Assembly: GCA_036339295.1 (NCBI GenBank)
Contig: JAYZBK010000195.1
Coordinates: 1 to 6,667, forward strand
Reading direction: 5' to 3'
DNA from: GCA-002862325 sp036339295
GTDB taxonomy: Bacteria > Planctomycetota > Phycisphaerae > Phycisphaerales > SM1A02
Length of the DNA stretch: 6,667 nucleotides
This document shows positions 1 through 6,516 of the stretch, piece after piece. The first letter of the stretch is position 1. Each line of letters starts with the position of its first letter. The notes below the pieces were generated by a model. That model had not been told where the DNA came from, ran no database searches, and worked only from the letters and a program-made list of their open reading frames with translations. Position numbers and translations under genes: made by a program.

Positions 1-370
1 TCCGGAGCCCGCCGTCGTCGAGGCGACCGAGTCCGCGGAGCCGCCACGGGTCGATCTCGATCGTCTCGTCCGGGTCCTCGACCGACCGCTTCTCTTCCTC
101 GGTCTCGGCGCCCCGATCGGGGAGATCGAGGGTGTCCCCTCCCGCGGGCTCGATGGTCGTCCCTGGTTCTGGAAGGGCACCGTCGAGGTGACCATCCTGT
201 TCTCCAAGGACGCCGCGGCACCGTTGGCGAGCCTCCGCCGGATCGGAGTCGTCGTCGAGGGACGATCGACCGTGGGTGATTCGATGGTCGTCGTGGGCCG
301 GGTGCGCGTCGACGACCTGCTCGCACTGGGGCAGGTGGAAGCCGTCAGCCGCGTGGTGCCGACCAGCTGA
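1..370 (+). CDS. C-terminal fragment of an unrecognised protein (5' end outside window)
   Basis: An open frame enters from the left edge (first full codon at base 2) and ends with TGA at 368-370, leaving about 122 residues. I do not recognise the protein. The visible part starts with an acidic, proline-containing linker, then has a stretch with FLGLGAPIGEIEG and the aromatic patch RPWFWKG. It ends in a small alpha/beta-like segment: LASLRRIGVVVEGRS, VGDSMVVVGRV, VDDLLALGQVEAVSRV. The pattern 'helix, G-V-x-V, strand, V-x-x-L-L-x-L, V-x-x-V' loosely resembles the small domain found in subtilase propeptide-like regions, but this is only a resemblance and the position at the C-terminus would be unusual. 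A GTG at 188 could be read as a start, but the frame is open and protein-like upstream, so it is treated as internal. It is the only gene in the window on the plus strand. Confidence 0.6.
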   Translation, partial: PEPAVVEATESAEPPRVDLDRLVRVLDRPLLFLGLGAPIGEIEGVPSRGLDGRPWFWKGTVEVTILFSKDAAAPLASLRRIGVVVEGRSTVGDSMVVVGRVRVDDLLALGQVEAVSRVVPTS

Positions 371-392
371 ACTCGGCATCGATGTCCGCTTC

Positions 393-421
393 GACGCCCG
401 TCCCGGTCCGGGGCGGGCGTC
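393..421. terminator. Hairpin between convergent genes, candidate bidirectional terminator
   Basis: Bases 393-404 (GACGCCCGTCCC) pair with 410-421 (GGGGCGGGCGTC) around a 5-nt loop, giving a 12-bp stem with one G-U pair; it can extend by one or two pairs. It lies in the 57-bp gap between the plus-strand gene ending at 370 and the minus-strand lipoprotein gene ending at 428, where both transcripts would need to stop. Neither side has a clear U-tract, so termination efficiency is uncertain. Confidence 0.5.
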
Positions 422-427
422 GGTGGT

Positions 428-838
428 TCAAGGGAGGCGGAATCGCAGCGTGGGCCGGCCGGTCGGCGTGTTGCCCCGCCCCACGACCGCGGTCACCGTC
501 ACGATCACGCCCGATCCGTCCCGCCTGGCGGCGATCGAGCAGACCACGTCCTCACCGTTGCCCTGCACCTGCACCACCGCGTCCTCCCCGACCGTCGTGA
601 TCACGGAGGGAGACGCGATCGTTCGCGGCGGATCACCGGTCGCCGTGATCACGATGTCCACTCGAAGCTGCACCTGGCCCTCGCCGACGAACTCTCCCCT
701 GGCCGCGAGACGAAGCCCGTCCACCCCGACGGTCGAGTACCGCCCGTCCGCATCGGGATCGGCGAGCGGGGGTTGCTGCGAGGCGCAACCGACCGAGCAG
801 GCGATCGCGAGGAGGACGACGAGTCGGATGGAGTTCAT
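428..838 (-). CDS. Small putative lipoprotein, secretin-like beta segment possible
   Basis: The 136-residue product begins with a short basic n-region and hydrophobic core (MNSIRLVVLLAIAC) followed by SVGC, so it looks like a lipoprotein anchored through Cys18, or Cys14 as an alternative. The -3 residue before Cys18 is Ser rather than the usual Leu, so the lipobox is not ideal. The mature part is beta-rich and almost free of long helices. Residues 74-93 contain IASPSVITTVGEDAVVQVQG. This resembles the strand pattern 'S-x-P-x-V-x-T-x-x-G-x-x-A-x-V-x-V-G' seen in secretin C-terminal domains, but the rest of a secretin is absent, so the family is not assigned. The gene is last in the minus-strand cluster, 25 nt after the membrane-protein gene, and is followed by the hairpin at 393-421. 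Only a weak GGAA lies upstream of the ATG. Residue Cys100 is a second mature cysteine. Function is unknown. Confidence 0.75.
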   Translation of the reverse strand: MNSIRLVVLLAIACSVGCASQQPPLADPDADGRYSTVGVDGLRLAARGEFVGEGQVQLRVDIVITATGDPPRTIASPSVITTVGEDAVVQVQGNGEDVVCSIAARRDGSGVIVTVTAVVGRGNTPTGRPTLRFRLP

Positions 839-863
839 GGTCGAGCGTTCCGGGGGTCGGGGT

Positions 864-1538
864 TCAGGCGAGTACGACGGCGACGGCGCCCGCGAGCATG
901 ACGGTCGCGATCGCCAGGAGGATCCAGCGAGGACGGCCCTTCTGGCGCATCGATCCCACGACGAGCGGGGTGGCGAGCAGGAGGAGGACCACGTCCCAGC
1001 CGAATGGGTCGCGGGCGCCTTCGGACGCCTCCTCCGGGACGACGACCTCCACCGGGGGTGGTGCCTCGCCCCGCCGGATGGGGTCGGTCTCGTCGACCCC
1101 GATCGCGAGTTCGATGCCGTTGGGAAGAAGCACGTCGTACGACGGGGTGCTCGAGCGGCCGTCGGGCTCGCGCGGCGTCAGATGGAACTTCGCGAGCTCG
1201 CCCTTGAGCGGAAGCGGGGCATGACCGCTCGCGTGGGCGGGCGGCTCGCCGGGACCGACCCAGGTGGTGTTCCACGCGCGGGCCTCGATCAGGTCGCCTC
1301 GTTCGAGGTCGCCCTTCTCGACCTCCTCGACGCGGACGCGATACACGAACTCCTTGCGTCGAAAGCCCTCGTCCTCCGATTCGTCGATGCGGCGCGCCTC
1401 GACCACGCCGAGCACGATGTCGGTGGCGTTCGCGACGAGCTGATCCGCCGCCAGCTGCGGGACCTCCGCCCCGCCTCTCTCCGTGGAGAGAAGGAGCGAA
1501 AGCAGCATCGACAGGAGGATGGGAATGCGGATCGTCAT
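864..1538 (-). CDS. Signal-peptide protein with two C-terminal transmembrane helices, function unknown
   Basis: The product has 224 residues. Residues 1-24 form a signal peptide (MTIRIPILLSMLLSLLLS, probable cleavage after RGGA). Residues 25-175 form a soluble domain with a beta-strand pattern (DIVLGVVEAR, EFVYRVRVEEVEKGDL, GDLIEARAW, GIELAIGVDE) that would lie outside the cytoplasm. Two hydrophobic segments follow, at about 181-197 (WDVVLLLLATPLVVGSM) and 205-224, linked by the basic loop RQKGRPR. This fits the positive-inside rule, with the loop in the cytoplasm. The chosen ATG at 1538 shares its A with the TGA of xylA (TGATG), which supports translational coupling. I see no Shine-Dalgarno in front of it, so reinitiation after xylA is likely. 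Longer in-frame extensions upstream overlap xylA and read as arginine-rich shadow sequence. I do not recognise a family. The lipoprotein gene follows 25 nt downstream, and the two may form a cell-envelope pair. Confidence 0.8.
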   Translation of the reverse strand: MTIRIPILLSMLLSLLLSTERGGAEVPQLAADQLVANATDIVLGVVEARRIDESEDEGFRRKEFVYRVRVEEVEKGDLERGDLIEARAWNTTWVGPGEPPAHASGHAPLPLKGELAKFHLTPREPDGRSSTPSYDVLLPNGIELAIGVDETDPIRRGEAPPPVEVVVPEEASEGARDPFGWDVVLLLLATPLVVGSMRQKGRPRWILLAIATVMLAGAVAVVLA

Positions 1539-2845
1539 CACAGGAATCGGTTGAAGTGGTTCTCGAGCATCTCCTGCCGGCCGCTCTCGAGCGGGACCTC
1601 GCCGAGGCGATCGGCCTCGTCGCGAAGGTCCTCGAGGGAGCAACCTCCCTCCATGATCCGCCGTCCGAGCTCGCCGTCCCAGCTCGCGTACCGGTCCCGG
1701 ACGAACGCATCGAGCCCGCCGTCCTCCTGGATCGCGGCCGCGATCTCGAGTCCGTGGGCCATGGCGTCCATGCCCGCGATGTGGGCAGGGAAGAGGTCGA
1801 TGGGTTCGAAGCTCTCCCGCCGTCGCTTGGCGTCGAAGTTGAGGCCGCCCGTGGTGAAGCCCCCCATCTTCAGGACGCACCGCATGATGCGGGCGCAGAG
1901 CATCGGATCGGTCGGGAAGTGGTCGGTGTCCCAGCCGTTGGTCCACTCCCCCATGTTCGCGTCGATCGATCCGAGGGCGTCCGCCTCGATGGCGCTCTCG
2001 AGTTCGTGCTCCATCGTGTGGCCCGCGAGCCATGCGTGGTTGGTCTCGATGTTGAGCTTGAAGTGATCGAGGAGATCGAACTCGCGGAGGAAGCCGAGGC
2101 AGGCCGCGACGTCCGAGTCGTACTGGTGGGTGGTGGGTTCCTTGGGCTTGGGCTCGATGTAGAACTGGCCCTCGAAGCCGATCCGGTGCTTGTGCTCGAC
2201 CGCCGCGTGGAGGAGGCGTGCCAGCTGGGCCCGCTCCCGCTTGAGATCGGTGTTGATGAGCGAGCCGTATCCCTCCCGACCGCCCCAGAAGACGTAGCCC
2301 TCGCCGCCGAGTCGATGGGTCGCCTCGAGGGCCGCCTTGACCTGCGCCGCGGCATGGCAGAACGCCTCGACCCTCGGGCTGGTCGCGGCTCCGCTCGCGT
2401 AGCGAGGATGGGTGAAGAGGCAGGCGGTGCCCCAGAGCAGGCGCCTGCCGGTTCGCTGCATGCAGGCCTCGATCCGTTCCACGACCTTGTCGAGCGAGGC
2501 CTCGCTCTCCGCGATGGTCGATCCCTCGGGCGCGATGTCCCGGTCGTGGAAGCAGAAGAAGTCGATGTCGATCTTCTCGAGGAACTCGAAGAAGACGTCG
2601 ACCCGGGCGAGCGCGTTCTCGATCGACTCGCTCCCGTCGTCCCAGGGCATCCTCGCGGTGCCGACCCCGAAGGGATCCGCCAGCCCGTTCCGCATCGTGT
2701 GCCAGTAGCAGCTCGCGAAGCGCAGGTGATCCCGCATCGGGCGACCGAGGATCATGCGGTCGGGGTCGTATCGCCGGAAGGCGAGGGGATTGTCCGAGTC
2801 GCGACCTTCGAAGCGGACGCGGTCGACTTGCGGGAACGCGGTCAT
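1538..2845 (-). CDS. xylA: Xylose isomerase (D-xylose ketol-isomerase), complete
   Basis: The enzyme interconverts D-xylose and D-xylulose in the cytoplasm, and many family members also convert glucose to fructose. The 435-residue protein is close to the 440 residues of the Escherichia coli enzyme and belongs to the longer class II type. All key residues are present at a constant offset of -1 from E. coli numbering: catalytic His100 and Asp103 (CFHDRD), the substrate-pocket Trp48 (CYWHT) and Trp187 (FWGGREGY), and metal ligands Glu231 with Lys233 (IEPKPKEPT), Glu267 and His270 (NIETNH), Asp295 (DANMGE), Asp306 and Asp308 (GWDTDH), and Asp338 (LNFDAK). The ATG at 2845 has a GGAG six bases upstream. 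The gene follows the RuvC-like gene by 55 nt, and its stop overlaps the next start by one base. No xylulokinase, xylose transporter or XylR is in the window, so its physiological substrate here is inferred from family identity only. Confidence 0.97.
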   Translation of the reverse strand: MTAFPQVDRVRFEGRDSDNPLAFRRYDPDRMILGRPMRDHLRFASCYWHTMRNGLADPFGVGTARMPWDDGSESIENALARVDVFFEFLEKIDIDFFCFHDRDIAPEGSTIAESEASLDKVVERIEACMQRTGRRLLWGTACLFTHPRYASGAATSPRVEAFCHAAAQVKAALEATHRLGGEGYVFWGGREGYGSLINTDLKRERAQLARLLHAAVEHKHRIGFEGQFYIEPKPKEPTTHQYDSDVAACLGFLREFDLLDHFKLNIETNHAWLAGHTMEHELESAIEADALGSIDANMGEWTNGWDTDHFPTDPMLCARIMRCVLKMGGFTTGGLNFDAKRRRESFEPIDLFPAHIAGMDAMAHGLEIAAAIQEDGGLDAFVRDRYASWDGELGRRIMEGGCSLEDLRDEADRLGEVPLESGRQEMLENHFNRFL

Positions 2846-2900
2846 GGTGGACTCCGGTGGGGTGGCCGCAGTCTAGCCAAGGGATCCGGGAGGACCCGAT

Positions 2901-3482
2901 TCAGACCTTGGGGACGCGGTCGAGGAGGTTGACCTCGAGGGCGCCGTGCATGCCGATGAGGATCGCCTCGGCGGCATCGTGTCGCAGGTCGCCCTTCGGC
3001 TTCGGGGCACCGCTCCAGGCGATCACGCGCCGGGCGAGTCCGTCCGCCTCCTTCTTCGCGATCTCGCCGCTCCGTTGCTGCCGGGGCAGCATCAGGCTCT
3101 CCCGCCACGCGGCCGCGTGCACCTGCCGGAACTCGATGCCCCGGTGGGCCGCCTGCTTCTCCCAGACCTCGGCGATGTCGCCACCCCCCTCGAGCCAGAT
3201 CCACCCCAGGGGCGGGCTCTCGCGGAGGATCGTGCCGACCCCCTTGCGGAGCTCGCCCATCGACCCGAAGTGCTTCGATCGGTACGAGATCAACCGGCCG
3301 TCGGGCCCGTAGACCGCGAGACCCGTCCGCAATCCCATGTCCACCGCGAGCAGGTGCCGCTGCGAAGGCGGCGGCGGATTGAGCAGCACCGGATTCGGAG
3401 GTCGCTTCCGTTCCTTCGGCTCCTCGGAGCGTCCGCGACCGCGGGCGTCGCGGTCGTTTCGCCTCCCGCGTTCGCGCTTCAC
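2901..3482 (-). CDS. RuvC-like RNase H-fold putative nuclease with basic N-terminal tail
   Basis: The 193-residue product has two parts. Residues 1-42 are a low-complexity Arg/Lys/Pro-rich tail that is probably disordered and could bind nucleic acid. Residues 43-190 match the RuvC branch of the RNase H fold: first strand LLAVDMGLRTGLAVY with Asp48, a later strand WIWLEGG with Glu98, a WRESL segment with a KKEADGLARRV helix, and the final helix HDAAEAILIG. In that helix Asp169 and Glu172 align with the D-A-A-D pair of RuvC. This gives a complete acidic set (Asp48, Glu98, Asp169, Glu172), so metal-dependent endonuclease activity is plausible. It is not clearly canonical RuvC, and no ruvA or ruvB is nearby; the HDAAEA form is also common in phage-type RuvC-like proteins. 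The GTG start at 3482 overlaps the fucosidase stop as GTGA (4 nt), with a weak GAGG about 10 nt upstream. An internal Met49 lies after the first catalytic Asp, so it cannot be the start. Confidence 0.82.
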   Translation of the reverse strand: MKRERGRRNDRDARGRGRSEEPKERKRPPNPVLLNPPPPSQRHLLAVDMGLRTGLAVYGPDGRLISYRSKHFGSMGELRKGVGTILRESPPLGWIWLEGGGDIAEVWEKQAAHRGIEFRQVHAAAWRESLMLPRQQRSGEIAKKEADGLARRVIAWSGAPKPKGDLRHDAAEAILIGMHGALEVNLLDRVPKV

Positions 3483-5677
3483 GGTCCGTCCGCCTCGCCG
3501 GCGAGGTCGGCCGCCCGGACGGGGCGACGTGGTATCCCGGGTCCCTCGATCTCGAGCGAGAGCTCCAGGCCACCGGTGGCGTTGAACCACTCGAGGCGGA
3601 TCGGGTGCCACCCCGCGGCGAGTGGGAGCTGGATCGATCGCTCGATCGCCCCGTGCAGGCCGTCGTTGTCGATCACCAGTTCGCCGTCGAGGTGCAGCCG
3701 GCTTCCGTCGTCGCTCTGCAGGTGCAGGGTGTGGACGCCGGTCTCCCTGGCTCGAAGGAAGCCTTCGAAGACGAGGGCGCAGTGCTCGTCCCGCGATCGG
3801 GGAGCGGCATCGATCCGATCCGCCGTCGTTCGACCGATCGGCGTGCGCGAAGGCAGGTCGTGGAGACTCTGCCAGCCACCCTCGTACTGCTCGACGTCGA
3901 GGAGTCCCGGTCGGGGAGCCGACCAGTCGAGCGGGTGCGCGGGCGGGCGGATGCCGGCCGGATCGAATCGCCGAAACGTCTCCTCCGCGACGGCGAGGCT
4001 CCGGCGGTCGCCCTCGTAGGCGACGGCCCGCAGGATCGTGTCGCGGTCGATCGCGATCGGCCCCCCCTCGTGGCGGGGCGAGTCTCGATCGGGCTCCGAG
4101 CCGTCGAGCGTGTAGTGGATCGCGGCGCCGTCCCGATCGGCGGAGAGGTACGCCTCCGTCTCGTCGAGGAAGGCGGTGCGGTCGGCGAAGATCTCGAGTC
4201 GCGGCGGCCCCGAATGGACGGCGACATGGGAGATCGTGGGTGCGGCTCTCGCATCCTCGACCACGACGCGGATGCGGTTCGCCATCACGGCGGGGAACGA
4301 GACGATCCGTCTTCCGCCCACCGTCGTGCCCTGGGCGACCGTCGTCCACCCGTCGACGGTGCGGCACTGCACGCTGAATCGCTTGATTCGCTGGCCGAGG
4401 GGAAGGTGCTCCCCGATCTCGACGTGATCGACCGGGCTCGGTCGTCCGAGGGCGATCTCGATCGTGCCGGACGTCATCTCGTCCCGGGCCGCCCAGAAGG
4501 TGGCGGGATCGCCGTCGGTGACGTTCGACGCGGCGAACGGACCGTCGTCGCCCCCCCGCGTCTGCTCGCTCGTCGCCTTCCGTCCCGCGGCGAGATCCTC
4601 GGCGAGGATCGCGTCGATCGCCGACCTGAGTCCGGCCACCGCGGCCGCGTCGTGCTCGTGCACCAGGCCTCGCCGGTCGACCGGGAAGTTCAAGAGGAGG
4701 TTCGCGCCTCGTCCGATCGATCCGTACCAGATCTCGAGGAGCTGATCGAGGTCCTTGACGCGGTCGTCCTCGGACTGGTGGTAGTACCAGCCCGGGCGGA
4801 TCGAGACGTCGGCCTCGCCGGGGAGCCAGTGCGTGCCGTCGATCTGGCCTTCGTTGAGCTCCCGGTTCCGCCCCGTGATCCCGGGATGGAACTCGTCCCG
4901 CCTCATCATGTTCCAGTTGGTCTCGCCGACGATGCCCCGTTCGTTGCCGATCCATCGCACGTCGGGGCCCGCGTCGCTGAAGATGCAGGCGTCGGGCTGG
5001 AGTTCCCGCACGACGTCGCGGAAGAGATCGAAGTCGTAGACCTGTCGCCTGCCGTTCGGCCCCTCGCCGTTGGCGCCGTCGAACCAGACCTCGAAGACCG
5101 GACCGTAGTTCGTCAGCACCTCTCGGAGCTGGTCCGCGAAGAATCGGTTGTAGGCGTCGCCGCTTCCGTAGAGCGGATGGTTCCGGTCCCAGGGCGAGAG
5201 GTAGACCCCGAAGTCGAGCCCGAACCTTCGACAGCTCTCGGAGAGATCCTTCAGGACGTCGCCCTCGCCGTCACGCCACCGGGTCGACTCGACGTCGTGG
5301 TCGGTGTGCTCGCTCGGCCAGAGACAGAAGCCGTCGTGATGCTTCGCGGTGATGATGACGCCGGTCATCCCCGCGTCCCGGAACACCCGGCACCACTGGT
5401 CGGTGTCCATCGCCGTGGGATGGAAGGTCGCCGGCGACTCGTCGCCGTGACCCCATTCCATGTCGGTGAACGTGTTCATGTTGAAGTGGACGAAGGCGTA
5501 CATCCCGCGCTCGTGCCAAGCGAGCTGGCGCGGCGACGGGACCGGCAGTATCGGCGCCGGCGATTCGATCGCCTCCTGGTCGTGCGGATCGTTCATGGTC
5601 GTGGTCGCGGGGGCGGGGATCGACGACAGGGGCGCAAGCAGGATGGTGACCGCAAGGGCGGATCGGTGGCCGGGCAT
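3479..5677 (-). CDS. Secreted multidomain GH29 alpha-L-fucosidase
   Basis: This 732-residue protein should hydrolyse alpha-L-fucosyl linkages outside the cytoplasm. Residues 1-25 form a signal peptide (MPGHRSALAVTILLAPLSS, likely cut near APA). Residues about 45-360 are the GH29 barrel, with the conserved AKHHDGFCLWPS (111-122) and the nucleophile motif VWFDG (Asp200). Glu246 in IGNERG is a candidate acid/base at a spacing that suggests subfamily B (1,3/1,4-fucosidases); this is inference. Residues about 366-488 look like an F5/8-type C (CBM32-like) domain with NVTDGDPATFW. Residues 493-568 look like the chitobiase/FN3-like domain (IHYTLDGSEPD). Residues about 585-712 form a PA14 domain (LQSDDGSRLHLDGELVIDNDG). 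An ATG 15 codons upstream (5722) is in frame but lies inside a hairpin and would hide the signal peptide, so 5677 is preferred, although GAGG is only 2 nt from it. No sorting tail is seen, so release or periplasmic location is possible. Confidence 0.93.
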   Translation of the reverse strand: MPGHRSALAVTILLAPLSSIPAPATTTMNDPHDQEAIESPAPILPVPSPRQLAWHERGMYAFVHFNMNTFTDMEWGHGDESPATFHPTAMDTDQWCRVFRDAGMTGVIITAKHHDGFCLWPSEHTDHDVESTRWRDGEGDVLKDLSESCRRFGLDFGVYLSPWDRNHPLYGSGDAYNRFFADQLREVLTNYGPVFEVWFDGANGEGPNGRRQVYDFDLFRDVVRELQPDACIFSDAGPDVRWIGNERGIVGETNWNMMRRDEFHPGITGRNRELNEGQIDGTHWLPGEADVSIRPGWYYHQSEDDRVKDLDQLLEIWYGSIGRGANLLLNFPVDRRGLVHEHDAAAVAGLRSAIDAILAEDLAAGRKATSEQTRGGDDGPFAASNVTDGDPATFWAARDEMTSGTIEIALGRPSPVDHVEIGEHLPLGQRIKRFSVQCRTVDGWTTVAQGTTVGGRRIVSFPAVMANRIRVVVEDARAAPTISHVAVHSGPPRLEIFADRTAFLDETEAYLSADRDGAAIHYTLDGSEPDRDSPRHEGGPIAIDRDTILRAVAYEGDRRSLAVAEETFRRFDPAGIRPPAHPLDWSAPRPGLLDVEQYEGGWQSLHDLPSRTPIGRTTADRIDAAPRSRDEHCALVFEGFLRARETGVHTLHLQSDDGSRLHLDGELVIDNDGLHGAIERSIQLPLAAGWHPIRLEWFNATGGLELSLEIEGPGIPRRPVRAADLAGEADGP

Positions 5678-5700
5678 GGCCTCATCGTAGGGGGAATGCA

Positions 5701-5739
5701 GGAACGGCCCGCGCTCGAGCATCGAGCGGGGGCCGTTCC
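5701..5739 (-). terminator. Long hairpin between the PEP-CTERM gene and the fucosidase gene
   Basis: Bases 5701-5718 (GGAACGGCCCGCGCTCGA) and 5722-5739 (TCGAGCGGGGGCCGTTCC) are reverse complements at 17 of 18 positions, with a 3-nt apical gap (in practice the loop will be larger). It lies 35 nt past the PEP-CTERM stop and ends 23 nt before the fucosidase ATG. The likely role is terminator or attenuator for the upstream gene. The minus strand continues TGCATTCCCC after the stem, so there is no true U-tract and readthrough into the fucosidase operon is possible. Confidence 0.6.
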
Positions 5740-5774
5740 ATCATGTTCGCGCGTGGAACCGGGTTCGACGTCGA

Positions 5775-6440
5775 TCAGCGTCGTCTTCGGCCCGAGGCGA
5801 GCCCGAGGAAGCCGAGCACGCCGATCGCTCCCGCACCGGGAACGACGTTCGCCGCGAGGGTGCCCGCGTAGTCGAAGTACAGGCTGTCGAAGTCGGCCAC
5901 CTTGACGGCGAAGTGCGTGCCGAGCGGGACCGGGGTGCCCGGAATGGTCCAGCCGTTGACGGGCCATTCGAGGCCGTCGGTGATGTTCAGTTGCAGCCCG
6001 CCGCCCAGGTAGTCGGCGGTGCCCGAGAGGATCGTGCTGTAGATCGTGGAGGCGTCGCCCGGGGTCGTGGCGTAGGACAGCCGCCAGTCGACGGTGTCGG
6101 CGGCGGTCAGTTCACTTCCCATGAAGTAGGGACGGAGCTCGGTGCCCGTCGCGGGGAGCGCGAAGTCGAGCACGTAGTGCTCGGGGTCGAGGTAGTCGCC
6201 GAGGAAGAGCCCTCCGCCGAAGAACATCTCGGAATCGGGGACGTTGTCGAGGTTGGTGTCGAGATACGCGACATCGAGGTCGTAGAGGATGCTGAAGTTC
6301 GAATCCAGCTGGAACGCGCTGCCGCTCAGGGCGGTCAGCGTGGTGTTGAAGTTCGTGGAGTCCGCCTGCGACTGCTCGATCGGCAGGATTCCCATGGCTC
6401 CGGCGACGACGATGGAGGAAACGACGAGGGGGCGTGGCAT
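5775..6440 (-). CDS. Secreted protein with PEP-CTERM-like C-terminal sorting signal
   Basis: The 221-residue product starts with a signal peptide (MPRPLVVSSIVVAGAMGILP, likely cleavage after SQA at 26). Its C-terminus has the tripartite sorting form: VVPGAG (199-204), a hydrophobic helix to about 216, then GRRRR. This matches PEP-CTERM-like tails of Planctomycetota, which are thought to be processed by exosortase-type enzymes for cell-surface or matrix attachment; no exosortase is in the window. The mature part is beta-rich, glycine/aspartate/threonine-rich and has no cysteine. Residues 61-71 (DTNLDNVPDSE) resemble the calcium loop of dockerin or thrombospondin type 3 repeats, but only one copy is present. 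The ATG at 6440 is chosen because it begins the signal peptide and follows an AGAGAGAG stretch. The in-frame ATG at 6545 overlaps the candidate promoter and would add 35 non-signal-like residues. Function of the globular part is unknown. Confidence 0.85.
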   Translation of the reverse strand: MPRPLVVSSIVVAGAMGILPIEQSQADSTNFNTTLTALSGSAFQLDSNFSILYDLDVAYLDTNLDNVPDSEMFFGGGLFLGDYLDPEHYVLDFALPATGTELRPYFMGSELTAADTVDWRLSYATTPGDASTIYSTILSGTADYLGGGLQLNITDGLEWPVNGWTIPGTPVPLGTHFAVKVADFDSLYFDYAGTLAANVVPGAGAIGVLGFLGLASGRRRR

Positions 6441-6516
6441 GTGATGGTCTCTCTCTTTGTTCGGGCTCTCATCCCGATGAATGAACGATGCGACGAGGCA
6501 TCGACGCTCCGGTCCG

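Noticed and set aside
276..2066. A 596-codon plus-strand open frame crossing the left genes
   Set aside because: It overlaps the plus-strand fragment, both envelope genes and part of xylA, and its translation is low-complexity and not protein-like. The overlapped minus-strand frames have signal peptides and known catalytic motifs.
2846..2900. Possible terminator or promoter in the 55-bp gap before xylA
   Set aside because: Only a weak bulged stem near 2884-2900 (ATCCGGG and CCCGAT) is visible, with no U-tract and no convincing promoter hexamers.
1556..2932. A 458-codon plus-strand open frame antisense to xylA
   Set aside because: XylA on the minus strand has every conserved catalytic and metal-binding residue; the antisense frame has no recognisable feature.
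3483..4955. Upstream extension of the RuvC-like frame to 684 residues, suggesting a giant fusion protein
   Set aside because: The added part is Arg/Pro-rich shadow sequence inside the fucosidase gene. The GTG at 3482 overlapping the fucosidase stop explains the true start.
5678..5722. Start of the fucosidase at the upstream ATG (5722)
   Set aside because: It lies within the long hairpin, adds 15 residues before a well-formed signal peptide and would bury the export signal.
3605..5905. A 766-codon plus-strand open frame antisense to the fucosidase gene
   Set aside because: It is a frame shadow: the GC-rich third codon positions of the minus-strand gene remove stops on the opposite strand. 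The translation is rich in Arg, Val, Asp and Glu, has no domain, and the minus-strand frame has clear GH29, PA14 and signal-peptide features.
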